A stretch of 64,000 nucleotides of DNA from Sphingosinicella humi (lineage in GTDB: Bacteria > Pseudomonadota > Alphaproteobacteria > Sphingomonadales > Sphingomonadaceae): contig NZ_QFFF01000001.1 in the NCBI RefSeq assembly GCF_003129465.1, positions 2,341,501 through 2,405,500 of the forward strand, given 5' to 3'. The notes beneath the pieces were generated by a model. It saw only the letters and a program-made list of their open reading frames with translations. It searched no databases and was not told the DNA's origin. Positions 51,098-59,815 of this stretch are shown here, piece by piece. Every line of letters starts with the position of its first letter. The stretch's first letter is position 1. The translations under genes and the position numbers were made by a program.

Positions 51098-52936
51098 TTA
51101 GACCTTCATCCGCGCCGCGACGCGGTCGTTCACCAGCTTCTCGAGGACGGTGAGGGGCACCGAGCCCTGCAGCAGCACCTGGTGGAAGTCCTTGATGTCG
51201 AAGCGGTCGCCGAGCTTGTTCTTGGCGTCCGTGCGCAGCCGATCCCAGACGATATGGCCGACCTTGTAGCTCGTCGCCTGGCCCGGCCAGACGGTGTAGC
51301 GGTCGATCTCGCCCTGGCTGCGGCCGCGGGCGATGCCGGTGGTGGCGATGAAATAGTCGGTCGCTTTCTCGCGGCTCCAACGCTTGGCGTGGAGGCCGGT
51401 GTCGACGACGAGGCGGGTGGCGCGGAACAGGAATGACTGGAGCATGCCGGCGCGGCCGAGCGGATCGCCCTCGAACATGCCCATCTCGTCCGCCAGCTGC
51501 TCCGAATAGAGCGCCCAGCCTTCCGAATAGGCCGAATAGCCGCCGAGGCGGCGGATCAGTGGGATCTCGGTCGATTCCTGCGCGAGGCTCACCTGGAGAT
51601 GATGGCCCGGCGTCGCCTCGTGATGGGTGAGGGTGGCGAGGCCGAATTTCGGACGATCGAACGTGTCGCGCAGGTTGATATAATAAATGGCGGGGCGGGA
51701 GCCATCGAGCGGCGCGCTGTCATAATAGCCGCCCGGCGCCCCCGCCTGGATCAGCGGCGGCACGCGGCGCACCTCCACTTCCGCTTTGGGGAGGGTGGCA
51801 AAGGCCTCGGACAGGCGCGCGTCCATCGCCTCGATCTGCCGGTTGAGCTGCGCGAGCAGCGCCGCGCGGCCCTCGTCGGTATTCGGATAGAGCTGCTCCG
51901 GGTCCTTGTTCAGCTGAGCCAGCCGCTCGCCGGGCGTCCCTTGCGTCAAGCCGTGGGCGCGGAGGATCGGATCAAGCTGCGCCTCGATGTCCGCTACCTG
52001 CTCGAGGCCGAGCTGATGCACTTCCTCGGGCGTCATGTTGGTGGTCGTCGACGCCTTGATCGCGCCGTCATAATAGGCCTCGCCGTCCGGCAGGCGCCAC
52101 ACGCCGGCATCGTGGGTGGCGCGGGCGCGCAGATCCTCGACGGTGGCGATATGCCGATCGAGCGCGGGGAACACGCCGCTGGCGACGATCTTTTCGGCCT
52201 TGGCGGCATAATCGTCGCCAAGCCCCGCTTCCTTCGCCCGTCGCGCGAGGGAGGAGACGAGGATCGTCTCGGCCGCCGGTTGGTCGCGGAGCGCGTGGAG
52301 CTGCTTCAACGTCGTGTCGAGAATGTAGTCGGGCGCAAAGACGCCGCTCGCAGCATCTTCCTTCTGCCGGGCCAGGCTATCGTCGAGCGCCTTCGGGAAT
52401 TGCGAGAGGCGCGACAGATAGGCGTCGGCGTCGGCCGCATTGTCGACTGGGTGCTGGGTGTCGAGGAAATCAGGAATGCCGCGATAGGGGCCGGTCAGCT
52501 GGCTGATCACATAGGGCGCGAAACGCCCGCCGGCGGAGCCATAGGAAAAGCGCTCGCTCGCGGTGATGCCGCGCAGCAGACCATATTCGACGACGTCGTA
52601 ATCGATCGCGCTTGCGTAGGAGAGCGTCTCGCGGTCGACCGCGCGCAGCTCCGCCAGCTCGGCCTTGGCGCGGGCGAGGTCCTTCGCCTTGCCTGCGGCG
52701 GAATAGTCGTCGAGCTGGCTCCTCAGTCCGGCGCGATCGCCCTTGTCGAGACCGAGGCCGGTGGCGCGTTCGGGGCTGTCCTCCAGGCGGCCGTAGAAGA
52801 AGCGGTCGAGCATGGCCTTCAGCCGTGCATCCTCGCCGCCGGCTGCCGCGGTTGCCTGCGCCAGCACGGAATAGCCCGGCAGCGACGCGCTGAGCGCCAC
52901 TGCACCCGCCGAGACCATGAACGACCTGCGATCCAT
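51098..52936 (-). CDS. DUF885-family peptidase-like exported protein
   Basis: 612 residues from ATG at 52936; the frame runs on to 54265 but that is antisense of the efflux gene. The N-terminus MDRRSFMVSAGAVALSASLPG is a twin-arginine-type signal. The metallopeptidase-like core is THHEATPGHHLQV with a downstream YSEGWALYSEQLADEMG, the zinc-ligand pattern of the DUF885/M32-like group. Family members are taken to be carboxypeptidases or prolyl-type peptidases; substrate unknown. Its Shine-Dalgarno GGGAGAGGG lies in one arm of a strong hairpin (52940-52971). A second DUF885 gene begins at 63329. Confidence 0.88.
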   Translation of the reverse strand: MDRRSFMVSAGAVALSASLPGYSVLAQATAAAGGEDARLKAMLDRFFYGRLEDSPERATGLGLDKGDRAGLRSQLDDYSAAGKAKDLARAKAELAELRAVDRETLSYASAIDYDVVEYGLLRGITASERFSYGSAGGRFAPYVISQLTGPYRGIPDFLDTQHPVDNAADADAYLSRLSQFPKALDDSLARQKEDAASGVFAPDYILDTTLKQLHALRDQPAAETILVSSLARRAKEAGLGDDYAAKAEKIVASGVFPALDRHIATVEDLRARATHDAGVWRLPDGEAYYDGAIKASTTTNMTPEEVHQLGLEQVADIEAQLDPILRAHGLTQGTPGERLAQLNKDPEQLYPNTDEGRAALLAQLNRQIEAMDARLSEAFATLPKAEVEVRRVPPLIQAGAPGGYYDSAPLDGSRPAIYYINLRDTFDRPKFGLATLTHHEATPGHHLQVSLAQESTEIPLIRRLGGYSAYSEGWALYSEQLADEMGMFEGDPLGRAGMLQSFLFRATRLVVDTGLHAKRWSREKATDYFIATTGIARGRSQGEIDRYTVWPGQATSYKVGHIVWDRLRTDAKNKLGDRFDIKDFHQVLLQGSVPLTVLEKLVNDRVAARMKV

Positions 52937-52939
52937 ATA

Positions 52940-52971
52940 CCCTCTCCCGATTTTTGTCTTTCGGGAGAGGG
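52940..52971 (-). promoter_or_regulatory. Hairpin covering the ribosome-binding site of the DUF885 gene
   Basis: CCCTCTCCCGA (52940-52950) and TCGGGAGAGGG (52961-52971) are perfect complements around a ten-base loop. On the minus strand the 3' arm ends three bases before the ATG at 52936 and contains the Shine-Dalgarno GGGAGAGGG, so the leader can hide its own ribosome site. No T-run follows, so it is a poor terminator for the upstream efflux gene. Confidence 0.6.
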
Positions 52972-52995
52972 CTAAAGGAGCGAAGGGCGGACTGT

Positions 52996-54423
52996 CTACC
53001 TTCGTGAAACCGTGGGCGCGGCCTCCCAGCCCCCACCAAGCGCGAGGAAGACGGCGATCTGGTTGGTCGAAAGCTGGGCCTCCGATTGGGCCAGGGCCGT
53101 TTCCGTCTGGGCCAGCGAACGCTCGGCGTCGAGCACCACCTGGAAAGGATCGCGACCGGATTCGAAGCGGAGGCGGGCGATGCGGGCGGCTTCGGCGCTT
53201 TGCTCCCTCGCCCGGCGCAAGGTGGCGACCCGGTCCAGCTCCTTGGCGTAGCGGGTGAGGGCGCTTTCCGTCTCCTCCAGGGCCCTCAGCCAAGTGCCGT
53301 CGAAGCGGGCGAGGGCGGCGTCGGCCGACGCTTCCGCCTGGGCGACGCGCGCCCGCGCACCGGAAGTGTTGGGGAAGCTCCAGGAGATGAGCGGACCCAG
53401 GGCATAGCGGAAGGCGCCACCCGTGAAGAGATCGCCGATCGCCGTCGCGGTGGCGCCGATCGAACCGCCGAGGCTGATGTCGGGATAGAGCTCTGCCGTA
53501 GCGACGCCGATGCGCGCCGTCGCCGCGGCGAGATCGCGCTCCGCCTGGCGGATATCGGGGCGGCGGCTCAGAAGGGAGGCGCCATCGCCGACGGGAATGG
53601 GTTGGCCGAGAGCAGGGGGCGCCTCGCAGGACGCGACCTCCTGGGGGAACTCCGCCGGCGGCCGGCCGGTCAGCACCGACAGGCGGTAGAGCGCCGTCTG
53701 CCGCGCGGCCTCGAGCGTCGGAATGGCCGCTCGCGTCTGTTCCAGCTGGGCTCCGGCCTGGTTGGTCTCCAGCGCCGTGCCGCGCCCGCCTTCCAGCAGG
53801 CGGCGCGTCAGGTCGTAGGTCTGCTCCTGAAGCGCGACGCTCCGCCGCGCGACGCCCAATTGCCGCCCGGCATTGCAGGCGTCGGCATAGGCGCGGGCCG
53901 TCTCGGCCGCGACGGTGATGCGGGTGAAGTCGAAGGCCGCCTGGACGGCCTCCACGTCCGCCCGGCTCGCCTCGATGGCGCGGCGGACCCGGCCGAACAG
54001 GTCGAGCTGATAGCCGATGTCGAAACCGATATCGTAGAACTCGCCATCCTCCATCGCCTCGTCGGAGCCGTTGGCCGCGCCCGAGGCCCGGCCATAGCTG
54101 GCGGTGCCGCTGACGGTGGTGGAGGGAAGGCGGCCGGCGCGCACTTCGCGCAGCACCGCGCGCGAGCGGGCGAGATTGGCCGCGGCCTCGCGAAGGTCCG
54201 TGTTGTGGGTCAGCGCCTCCTGCACGAGCTGGTCGAGCAGCGGATCGCTGTAAAGGCTCCACCATTGGCCCGGCGGCTCGTCCCCCGTGAAAGCGGGAGA
54301 CTCGCCTCCGATGAAGGCGGATTGGCCCGGGGCGTCCGGCGCCGGAGAGCTGTAGTCGGGGCCGACCGTGGCGCAGCCGGCGAGGGCCAGGGCGCTTACG
54401 GCGGCAAGGAGGGTACGCATCAT
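52996..54423 (-). CDS. Outer-membrane efflux factor, NodT/OprM family
   Basis: 475 residues from the ATG at 54423. Lipoprotein signal ends in ALALAGC (Cys16); then VGPDYSSPAPDAP and PPGQWWSLYSDPLLDQLVQEALTHNTDLREAAANL, standard for NodT-type TolC homologues. Two duplicated halves with long coiled helices follow, including LLSRRPDIRQAERDLAAATARIGVA and LYPDISLGGSIG. Third gene of the tripartite RND operon; its ATGATGA overlaps the stop of the pump gene. Length and motifs are complete. Confidence 0.94.
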   Translation of the reverse strand: MMRTLLAAVSALALAGCATVGPDYSSPAPDAPGQSAFIGGESPAFTGDEPPGQWWSLYSDPLLDQLVQEALTHNTDLREAAANLARSRAVLREVRAGRLPSTTVSGTASYGRASGAANGSDEAMEDGEFYDIGFDIGYQLDLFGRVRRAIEASRADVEAVQAAFDFTRITVAAETARAYADACNAGRQLGVARRSVALQEQTYDLTRRLLEGGRGTALETNQAGAQLEQTRAAIPTLEAARQTALYRLSVLTGRPPAEFPQEVASCEAPPALGQPIPVGDGASLLSRRPDIRQAERDLAAATARIGVATAELYPDISLGGSIGATATAIGDLFTGGAFRYALGPLISWSFPNTSGARARVAQAEASADAALARFDGTWLRALEETESALTRYAKELDRVATLRRAREQSAEAARIARLRFESGRDPFQVVLDAERSLAQTETALAQSEAQLSTNQIAVFLALGGGWEAAPTVSRR

Positions 54424-57400
54424 TTCGCAGGTCCTTCCGGCGCCGTCAGCGGGTCGTGCGGCGTTCCGCCATAGGCGGTGGGATAGTGAGTCTCCTTCTC
54501 CGCTCGCTTGGGGAAGAAGCGGGTCCAGCCGCGCGTCACCACGTAGAAGACCGGCGTGAAGATCAGGCCGAAGATGGTGACGCCGAGCATGCCGAACACC
54601 ACGGCCGTGCCGAGCGCCTGGCGCATTTCCGCGCCCGGGCCCACCGCTATGGCGAGCGGCAGAACGCCGAAGATGAAGGCGAAGCTGGTCATCAGGATCG
54701 GCCGCAGGCGCGAGCGGGCGGCGGTGACCGCCGCGTCGAACCGGTTCATGCCCTGATCCTCCTCCGCCTGCTTGGCGAACTCGACGATCAGGATCGCGTT
54801 CTTCGCGGCGAGCCCGACGAGAACGACGAGCCCGATCTGCGTCAGGATGTTGTTGTCCATTCCGCGCAGGTTCACGCCGAACATGGCCGCGAGGATACAC
54901 ATGGGCACGATCAGGATGACCGCCAGCGGCAGGGTCAGCGCCTCATATTGCGCCGCCAGCACCAGGAAGACGAACACCACCGCCAGCAGGAAGATGAGCG
55001 CCGCGGTATTGCCCGCCGCTTTCTCCTGGAAGGCGAGGCCGGTCCATTCGTAGCTGAATCCGGGCGGCAGCTTTTCGGCGGCCAGTTGCTCCATTGCCCC
55101 CAGTGCCGCGCCCGATGAGATGCCGGGCGCGGACGAGCCTTGCAGCTCGGCCGCCGGGAACAGGTTGTAGCGCACGACGCGGACGGGGCCGCTGTCCTCC
55201 TTGATGGTCGCGACCGAGGAGAGCGGCACCATCTCGCCGCTCGCCGAGCGCACCTGGAGGCGGCCTATGTCCGCGCGGTCGTTGCGCGAGGTCGGCTCGG
55301 CCTGCGCGGTCACGCGGAAGGTGCGGCCGAACAGGTTGAAGTCGTTGACGTAGGTCGAGCCCAGATAGGTGCCAAGCGCCTCGAATATCTGCGCCGGCTG
55401 GACGCCGAGCAGCTGCGCGCGGTCGCGATCGATATCGGCCTCAAGGCGCGGAGAGCCGGTGTTGAACAGCGAGAAGACCTGGGTGACCTCGGGCACCTGC
55501 TGCGCGGACATCATCATGTCCATGGTCACGCCCGCGAGCGCGTCGTAGCCGGCGCCGGAGCGGTCCTGGATCATCATCATGAAGCCGCTGCCGTTGCCGA
55601 GGCCCGGCACGGCCGGCGGCGCGATGAAGAAGACGTTGGCCTGGTCGATCTCGCCGGCGATCTTGCCGGTCAACTGCTGCGACAAGGCGGTGGCGCTCAT
55701 CGCGGGATCGCGCCGCTCCTCGAAGTCGGAGAGCTTGAGGAACATGGTCGCCGCGTTCGACGCCTGGGAGAAGCTGGCGCCGTCGAGGCCAGCGAAGGTC
55801 GCGGCGTCGATCACGCCCTCGGTCTCCATCGCGATCTCCCGCGTGCGGTCGAGCACCGCGGCCGTGCGCTCCAGCGAAGCGCCCGGCGGAAGCTGGACGA
55901 CGCCGATCAGGAAGCCCTGGTCCTGCTCCGGGATGAAGCCGGTCGGCGTGTCCATCAGCCGCCAGCCGGTCAGCGCGAGAAGACCGGCATAGACGACCAG
56001 CACGATCGTCGTCATGCGCACCAGCTTCGCCGTCAGCGTGCCGTAATTTTCCGAAAGCCAGTCGAAGCCCCGGTTGAACTTGGCGGCGCCGACGCGAACG
56101 GGGCGCAGCCAACGCGGGCCATGGTCGATCTCATTCTCCTTGTGCGGCTTCAGCAGCAGCGCCGCCATGGCCGGGGAGAGGGTGAGGGACACGAGCAGCG
56201 AGATGAGCGTCGCCGACGCAATGGTGACGGCGAACTGCCGGTAGAAGATGCCCGGAATGCCGGACACGAACGCCGTCGGCACGAACACCGCCACGAGCAC
56301 CAAGCCGATGGCGATGAGGGCGCCGGAGACTTCGCGCATCGTCCGATGCGCCGCCTCTCTGGGCGTAAGGCCGTTTCGGACATGCTTTTCCACCGCCTCG
56401 ACGACGACGATGGCGTCGTCGACGACGATGCCCACCGCCAGCACCAGCGCGAACAGCGACAGCGAGTTGATCGAGAAACCGAGCGCCAGCTGCACGGCGA
56501 AAGTGCCGATCAGCGCCACCGGAATGGCGATGATCGGAATGATCGCGGCGCGCCAAGTCTGGAGGAAGACGAGGACGACGAGCATGACGAGCACGATCGC
56601 CTCGATCAGCGTCTCCTGCACCGCCTCGACCGACGCCGCGACATATTCGGTGGGGTTGTAGGGGATCGAATATTGGATGCCGGCGGGGAAGTCCCTGGAC
56701 GCTTCCTCGACCTCGTTCAGCACCAGCTCGGCGGCGTCGAGGGCGTTGGCGCCGGGCTGCTGGATGATTGCCAGCGCCACGCCGCGCTTGCCGCTGAACG
56801 TGCCCTGGATGCCGTAATCCTGCGATCCGAGCTCCACTCGCGCCACGTCGCGGACGCGGGTGATGGCGCCCGTCTCCGCGTCCGTCTTGATGACGATATT
56901 GGCGAACTGGGCGGGGTCGTTGAGGCGACCCTGAACCTGGATCGGCAGCTCGAAGGCGGGATTGCCCGACGCAAAGGGCGGCTGGCCGATGGCGCCGCCG
57001 GCCACCTGCACATTCTGGGTGCGGAGCGCCTGGACGATCTCGCTGGCGGTCAGATTGCGGGCGGCCGCGCGGTCCGGATCGATCCAGACGCGCATCGAAT
57101 AATTGCCGCCGCCGAACACCATCACGCCGCCGACACCCTCGATGCGCAGCAGCCGGTCGCGCAGGTTCGTGTTCGCGAAGTTGCCGATATAGTCGATGTC
57201 GAGGTCGGGATTCGTCGAGGTGAGGGCGACGATCATCAGGAAGCCTTCGGACTGCTTCGCGACGGTCACGCCTATTCGGCGCACTTCCTCGGGCAGACGC
57301 GGCTCGACCAGCGCCACCCGGTTTTGGACCAGCACCTGGGCTTCATCGAGGTCGGTGCCCGGCTTGAACGTGACCGTGATCGCCGCCTGCCCGGCCGACG

Positions 57401-57653
57401 TCGAGGATGACGTCATGTAGAGCATGTTCTCGACGCCGTTGATCTCCTGCTCCAGCGGCGCGGCGACGGTTTCGGCCATCGTCTCGGCGGTGGCGCCGGG
57501 ATAGAAGGCCTGGACGCTGATCGTCGGCGGCGCGATCTCCGGATATTGGGAGAGCGGCAGCTGCGGATAGGCGAAGGCGCCGATCAGGGTGATGAACACC
57601 GCGATCACCGACGCGAAGATCGGCCGCTCGATGAAGAAGGAGGATATGTTCAT
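54420..57653 (-). CDS. RND multidrug efflux pump, HAE1 family (AcrB/MexB-like)
   Basis: 1077 residues. Proton-driven inner-membrane pump. N-terminus MNISSFFIERPIFASVIAVF is typical of HAE1 permeases, followed by YPEIAPPTISVQAFYPGA, the transmembrane-4 charged pair in LALVLAVGIVVDDAIVVVEAVE, and LSPAMAALLLKPH. The periplasmic docking domains are intact (RAQLLGVQPAQIFEALGTYLGSTYVNDFNLFGR). Second half repeats the 12-helix layout, with GLAAKNAILIVEFAKQ. Operon position between adaptor and outer-membrane factor gives a complete pump; substrates cannot be read. Confidence 0.96.
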   Translation of the reverse strand: MNISSFFIERPIFASVIAVFITLIGAFAYPQLPLSQYPEIAPPTISVQAFYPGATAETMAETVAAPLEQEINGVENMLYMTSSSTSAGQAAITVTFKPGTDLDEAQVLVQNRVALVEPRLPEEVRRIGVTVAKQSEGFLMIVALTSTNPDLDIDYIGNFANTNLRDRLLRIEGVGGVMVFGGGNYSMRVWIDPDRAAARNLTASEIVQALRTQNVQVAGGAIGQPPFASGNPAFELPIQVQGRLNDPAQFANIVIKTDAETGAITRVRDVARVELGSQDYGIQGTFSGKRGVALAIIQQPGANALDAAELVLNEVEEASRDFPAGIQYSIPYNPTEYVAASVEAVQETLIEAIVLVMLVVLVFLQTWRAAIIPIIAIPVALIGTFAVQLALGFSINSLSLFALVLAVGIVVDDAIVVVEAVEKHVRNGLTPREAAHRTMREVSGALIAIGLVLVAVFVPTAFVSGIPGIFYRQFAVTIASATLISLLVSLTLSPAMAALLLKPHKENEIDHGPRWLRPVRVGAAKFNRGFDWLSENYGTLTAKLVRMTTIVLVVYAGLLALTGWRLMDTPTGFIPEQDQGFLIGVVQLPPGASLERTAAVLDRTREIAMETEGVIDAATFAGLDGASFSQASNAATMFLKLSDFEERRDPAMSATALSQQLTGKIAGEIDQANVFFIAPPAVPGLGNGSGFMMMIQDRSGAGYDALAGVTMDMMMSAQQVPEVTQVFSLFNTGSPRLEADIDRDRAQLLGVQPAQIFEALGTYLGSTYVNDFNLFGRTFRVTAQAEPTSRNDRADIGRLQVRSASGEMVPLSSVATIKEDSGPVRVVRYNLFPAAELQGSSAPGISSGAALGAMEQLAAEKLPPGFSYEWTGLAFQEKAAGNTAALIFLLAVVFVFLVLAAQYEALTLPLAVILIVPMCILAAMFGVNLRGMDNNILTQIGLVVLVGLAAKNAILIVEFAKQAEEDQGMNRFDAAVTAARSRLRPILMTSFAFIFGVLPLAIAVGPGAEMRQALGTAVVFGMLGVTIFGLIFTPVFYVVTRGWTRFFPKRAEKETHYPTAYGGTPHDPLTAPEGPAK

Positions 57654-57665
57654 GTCGGGCTATCC

Positions 57666-58856
57666 TCAACGCGCCGCCGCGGCCGGCGTCGCGACGGACG
57701 CCGGGGGTGCGTTGGCGGGCTCGATGGCCTTGCCTTCCTGGAGGGTGGGCGGCTTGATCTGGCCGGCCTTCGCGGTGACCGTCTGGCCCGGCATCGCGCG
57801 CTGGATGCCGCCGATGATGACTCGGTCGCTCTGCTCGATCCCGCTGCGGATGACGCGCAGGTCGCCCAGCATCGGTCCGAGTACGACCGGCTTCGGCACG
57901 ACCTTGCCTTCCTTGTCGACGACATAGAGCAGCTTGCGGGCGGCGTCGGTGACGATCGCCGTGTCCGGCACCAGCATCGCCCGATAGGGCTGGGTGCCGG
58001 CGAGACGCAGATGGCCGAACATGCCCGGCTTCAGGAATCCGTCCGGGTTCTGCACGACCGCGCGGGCGCGCACCGTGCCGGAGGCGGAGCCGATGGTCGT
58101 GTCGACGAAATCGAGCGTGCCGGCATGGGCGTATGTGCTCTCGTCCTGGAGGCGGATGCGCACCGGCGTGCCGCGCGAGGCGCCCGAATTCTGCCTCTGA
58201 TATTTGAGCAGCAGCGCTTCGGAACCCTCGAAGGCGAAGTGGATGGGATTGGTCGAGACGATGGTGGTGAGCACCGTCTGGTCGGCCGTCACGCTGTTGC
58301 CGACATCGACCAGCCGCTCCGACACCCGGCCGGAGATCGGCGCCGCCACGCTCGTGAAGCCGACGGTGAGCTGGTTGGCGCGGACGGCGGCCCGGGCGGC
58401 GTTGACGTCGGCGAGGCCGGTGCGGACGGCGGCCTCGCGCGCCTCCACTTCCTCCTCGCTCGCGGCGCGGGAAGCCGCCAGCGTCTTCGATCGCTCCAGC
58501 TCGGTGCGGGCGTTGGCGAGCGATGCCTCGGCCCGGGCGAGCTGCGCCCGCGCCTGATCGAGCTGCGCCTGCGCCGGGCGGGCGTCGACCGTGAACAGGG
58601 TCTGCCCCGCCCGGACATAGTCACCGTCGCGGAAATGTACGCGCTGGAGATAGCCGGTGACGCGCGGCTTCACCTCGACGCGCTGAATCGCCTCGAAGCG
58701 GCCGACATAATCGTCCCAGTCGACAACTTCCTGGACCAGCGGCGCGGCAACGGTGACCGGCGGCGCGGGCGGCGGCTGCTGCGACTCGCCCGACGAACAG
58801 GCGGAGAGGAGCAGCACGAGACCGGCGGCCGCCGCAGCGAAGCTTTTGAAATACAT
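57666..58856 (-). CDS. RND efflux periplasmic adaptor (AcrA/MexA-like) lipoprotein
   Basis: 396 residues. Lipid-attachment site in LVLLLSAC near residue 20, followed by barrel-sandwich motifs (VEVKPRVTGYLQRVHFRDGDYVRAGQTLFTVDARPAQ), a coiled-coil hairpin (LDQARAQLARAEASLANARTELERSKTLAA) and membrane-proximal domains (VAAPISGRVSERLVDVGNSV; GMFGHLRL). First gene of the operon, 12 bases before the pump gene. Divergent from a TetR gene. Confidence 0.95.
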   Translation of the reverse strand: MYFKSFAAAAAGLVLLLSACSSGESQQPPPAPPVTVAAPLVQEVVDWDDYVGRFEAIQRVEVKPRVTGYLQRVHFRDGDYVRAGQTLFTVDARPAQAQLDQARAQLARAEASLANARTELERSKTLAASRAASEEEVEAREAAVRTGLADVNAARAAVRANQLTVGFTSVAAPISGRVSERLVDVGNSVTADQTVLTTIVSTNPIHFAFEGSEALLLKYQRQNSGASRGTPVRIRLQDESTYAHAGTLDFVDTTIGSASGTVRARAVVQNPDGFLKPGMFGHLRLAGTQPYRAMLVPDTAIVTDAARKLLYVVDKEGKVVPKPVVLGPMLGDLRVIRSGIEQSDRVIIGGIQRAMPGQTVTAKAGQIKPPTLQEGKAIEPANAPPASVATPAAAAR

Positions 58857-58940
58857 ATTAATAATATCCTGTAACGCTGCCTGGGCGGATCGACGTCCGC
58901 TCGATCTGGCCGCCCTGGGTCGATGGCGGACGACGCACCT

Positions 58941-58977
58941 ATGAACCTGTTCATCTCATGTCAACGACTGTCGACAT
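58941..58977. promoter_or_regulatory. Palindromes between the RND operon and its TetR gene, with minus-strand -35
   Basis: ATGAACCTGTTCAT (58941-58954) has perfect six-base arms. ATGTCAACGACTGTCGACAT (58958-58977) is an imperfect 20-base palindrome. On the minus strand TTGACA (58964-58959) is a consensus -35 facing the efflux operon and lies within the second palindrome, so a bound repressor would block it. TetR binding is inferred from position and symmetry. Confidence 0.55.
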
Positions 58978-59025
58978 AAAAGTCATCACGCGTTGACCTT
59001 GCTACAAGCTATGGTATTGAAAGCC

Positions 59026-59613
59026 ATGAAATGTTCCGACCTCGGGCCGGGGCGCACCCGCAACGCCGCCGCCACCCGCCAAGCCATCCTCATCGCCGCC
59101 ACCCGACGCTTCCTCCAGGACAGCTATGAGTGCGTCGGCCTTCGCGACATCGCCCGCGACGCCGGCGTCGATGTCGCGCTGGTCAGCCGCTATTTCGGTA
59201 GCAAGGAGGAGCTTTTTCAGGAGGTGCTGCGCGGCGATCGCGAAGGCAAGCTGCCGCTCGACGGGGATTCGACCGACCTGCCCGCGCGCCTCGCCGATCT
59301 CATGCTCGACAATGGCTGTGAAACCGACCGCAACGATGTCGAGCGCTTGCTGATCATCCTGCGCTCAGCCTCGTCTCCCAAGGCCGCCGAGATCGTGCGG
59401 GAATCGCTGCGCCATGACGTCCTAGAGCCCTTCGCGGATCTGATCGGAGGCCGCAACGCTCCGGTGCGGGCGAGCTTCGCCATGGCCATATTCATGGGGA
59501 CGACGATCCTGCGCACCGTCATGCAGGTCGGTCCCCTCTGCGACGAGGACCGGGGCATCGTCCGCCGCAAGCTCGAACAGCTGTTCGAGGCCGCCTTGTC
59601 GGAGCAGCCTTAG
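59026..59613 (+). CDS. TetR/AcrR-family repressor, probable regulator of the RND operon
   Basis: 195 residues from ATG at 59026; ATG at 59011 and TTG at 58993 are also open in frame and none has a strong Shine-Dalgarno. The N-terminal HTH is clear: RNAAATRQAILIAATRRFLQDSYECVGLRDIARDAGVDVALVSRYFGSKEELFQEVL. The ligand domain has no close hallmark except the TetR_C-type layout (DIARDAG to LEPFADLIGG). It is divergent from the pump operon, the common arrangement for local repressors. Confidence 0.88.
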   Translation: MKCSDLGPGRTRNAAATRQAILIAATRRFLQDSYECVGLRDIARDAGVDVALVSRYFGSKEELFQEVLRGDREGKLPLDGDSTDLPARLADLMLDNGCETDRNDVERLLIILRSASSPKAAEIVRESLRHDVLEPFADLIGGRNAPVRASFAMAIFMGTTILRTVMQVGPLCDEDRGIVRRKLEQLFEAALSEQP

Positions 59614-59634
59614 ACGGTGAGTTTCAAGAGGAAG

Positions 59635-59708
59635 TGGAGGCCCGAGCCGGAATCGAACCGGCGTGCAAGGATTTGCAGTCCTCTGCGTAACCACTCCGCC
59701 ATCGGGCC
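59635..59708 (-). tRNA. tRNA-Cys (anticodon GCA)
   Basis: 74 nt including encoded CCA. Acceptor stem GGCCCGA/TCGGGCC, D-arm with GAGTGGTTA, anticodon stem and loop GGACT-GCA-AATCC, T-arm CCGG-TTCGATT-CCGG, discriminator T. It marks the left border of the integrase-carrying segment; its 5' end faces that segment. Confidence 0.95.
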
Positions 59709-59749
59709 GGAGCGGCGGAAATGGTAGGGTTTTGGGGTGGTGTCAATGT

Positions 59750-59780
59750 CGAGTTCGCAGTTTTTTGGACCGAGTTCGCA
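59750..59780. repeat. 10-base direct repeats between tRNA-Cys and the integrase
   Basis: CGAGTTCGCA occurs at 59750-59759 and again at 59771-59780, 21 bases apart, that is two helical turns. Such evenly spaced repeats next to an integrase gene are often arm-type binding sites; no second copy was seen elsewhere in the window. The function is inferred. Confidence 0.4.
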
Positions 59781-59815
59781 CTGACTTGATTTGTTCTCAC
59801 CCAAGATCGAGCTGG

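Noticed and set aside
55140-57410. A 756-codon open frame on the + strand
   Set aside because: Antisense to the RND pump; Arg/His/Asp-rich low-complexity translation.
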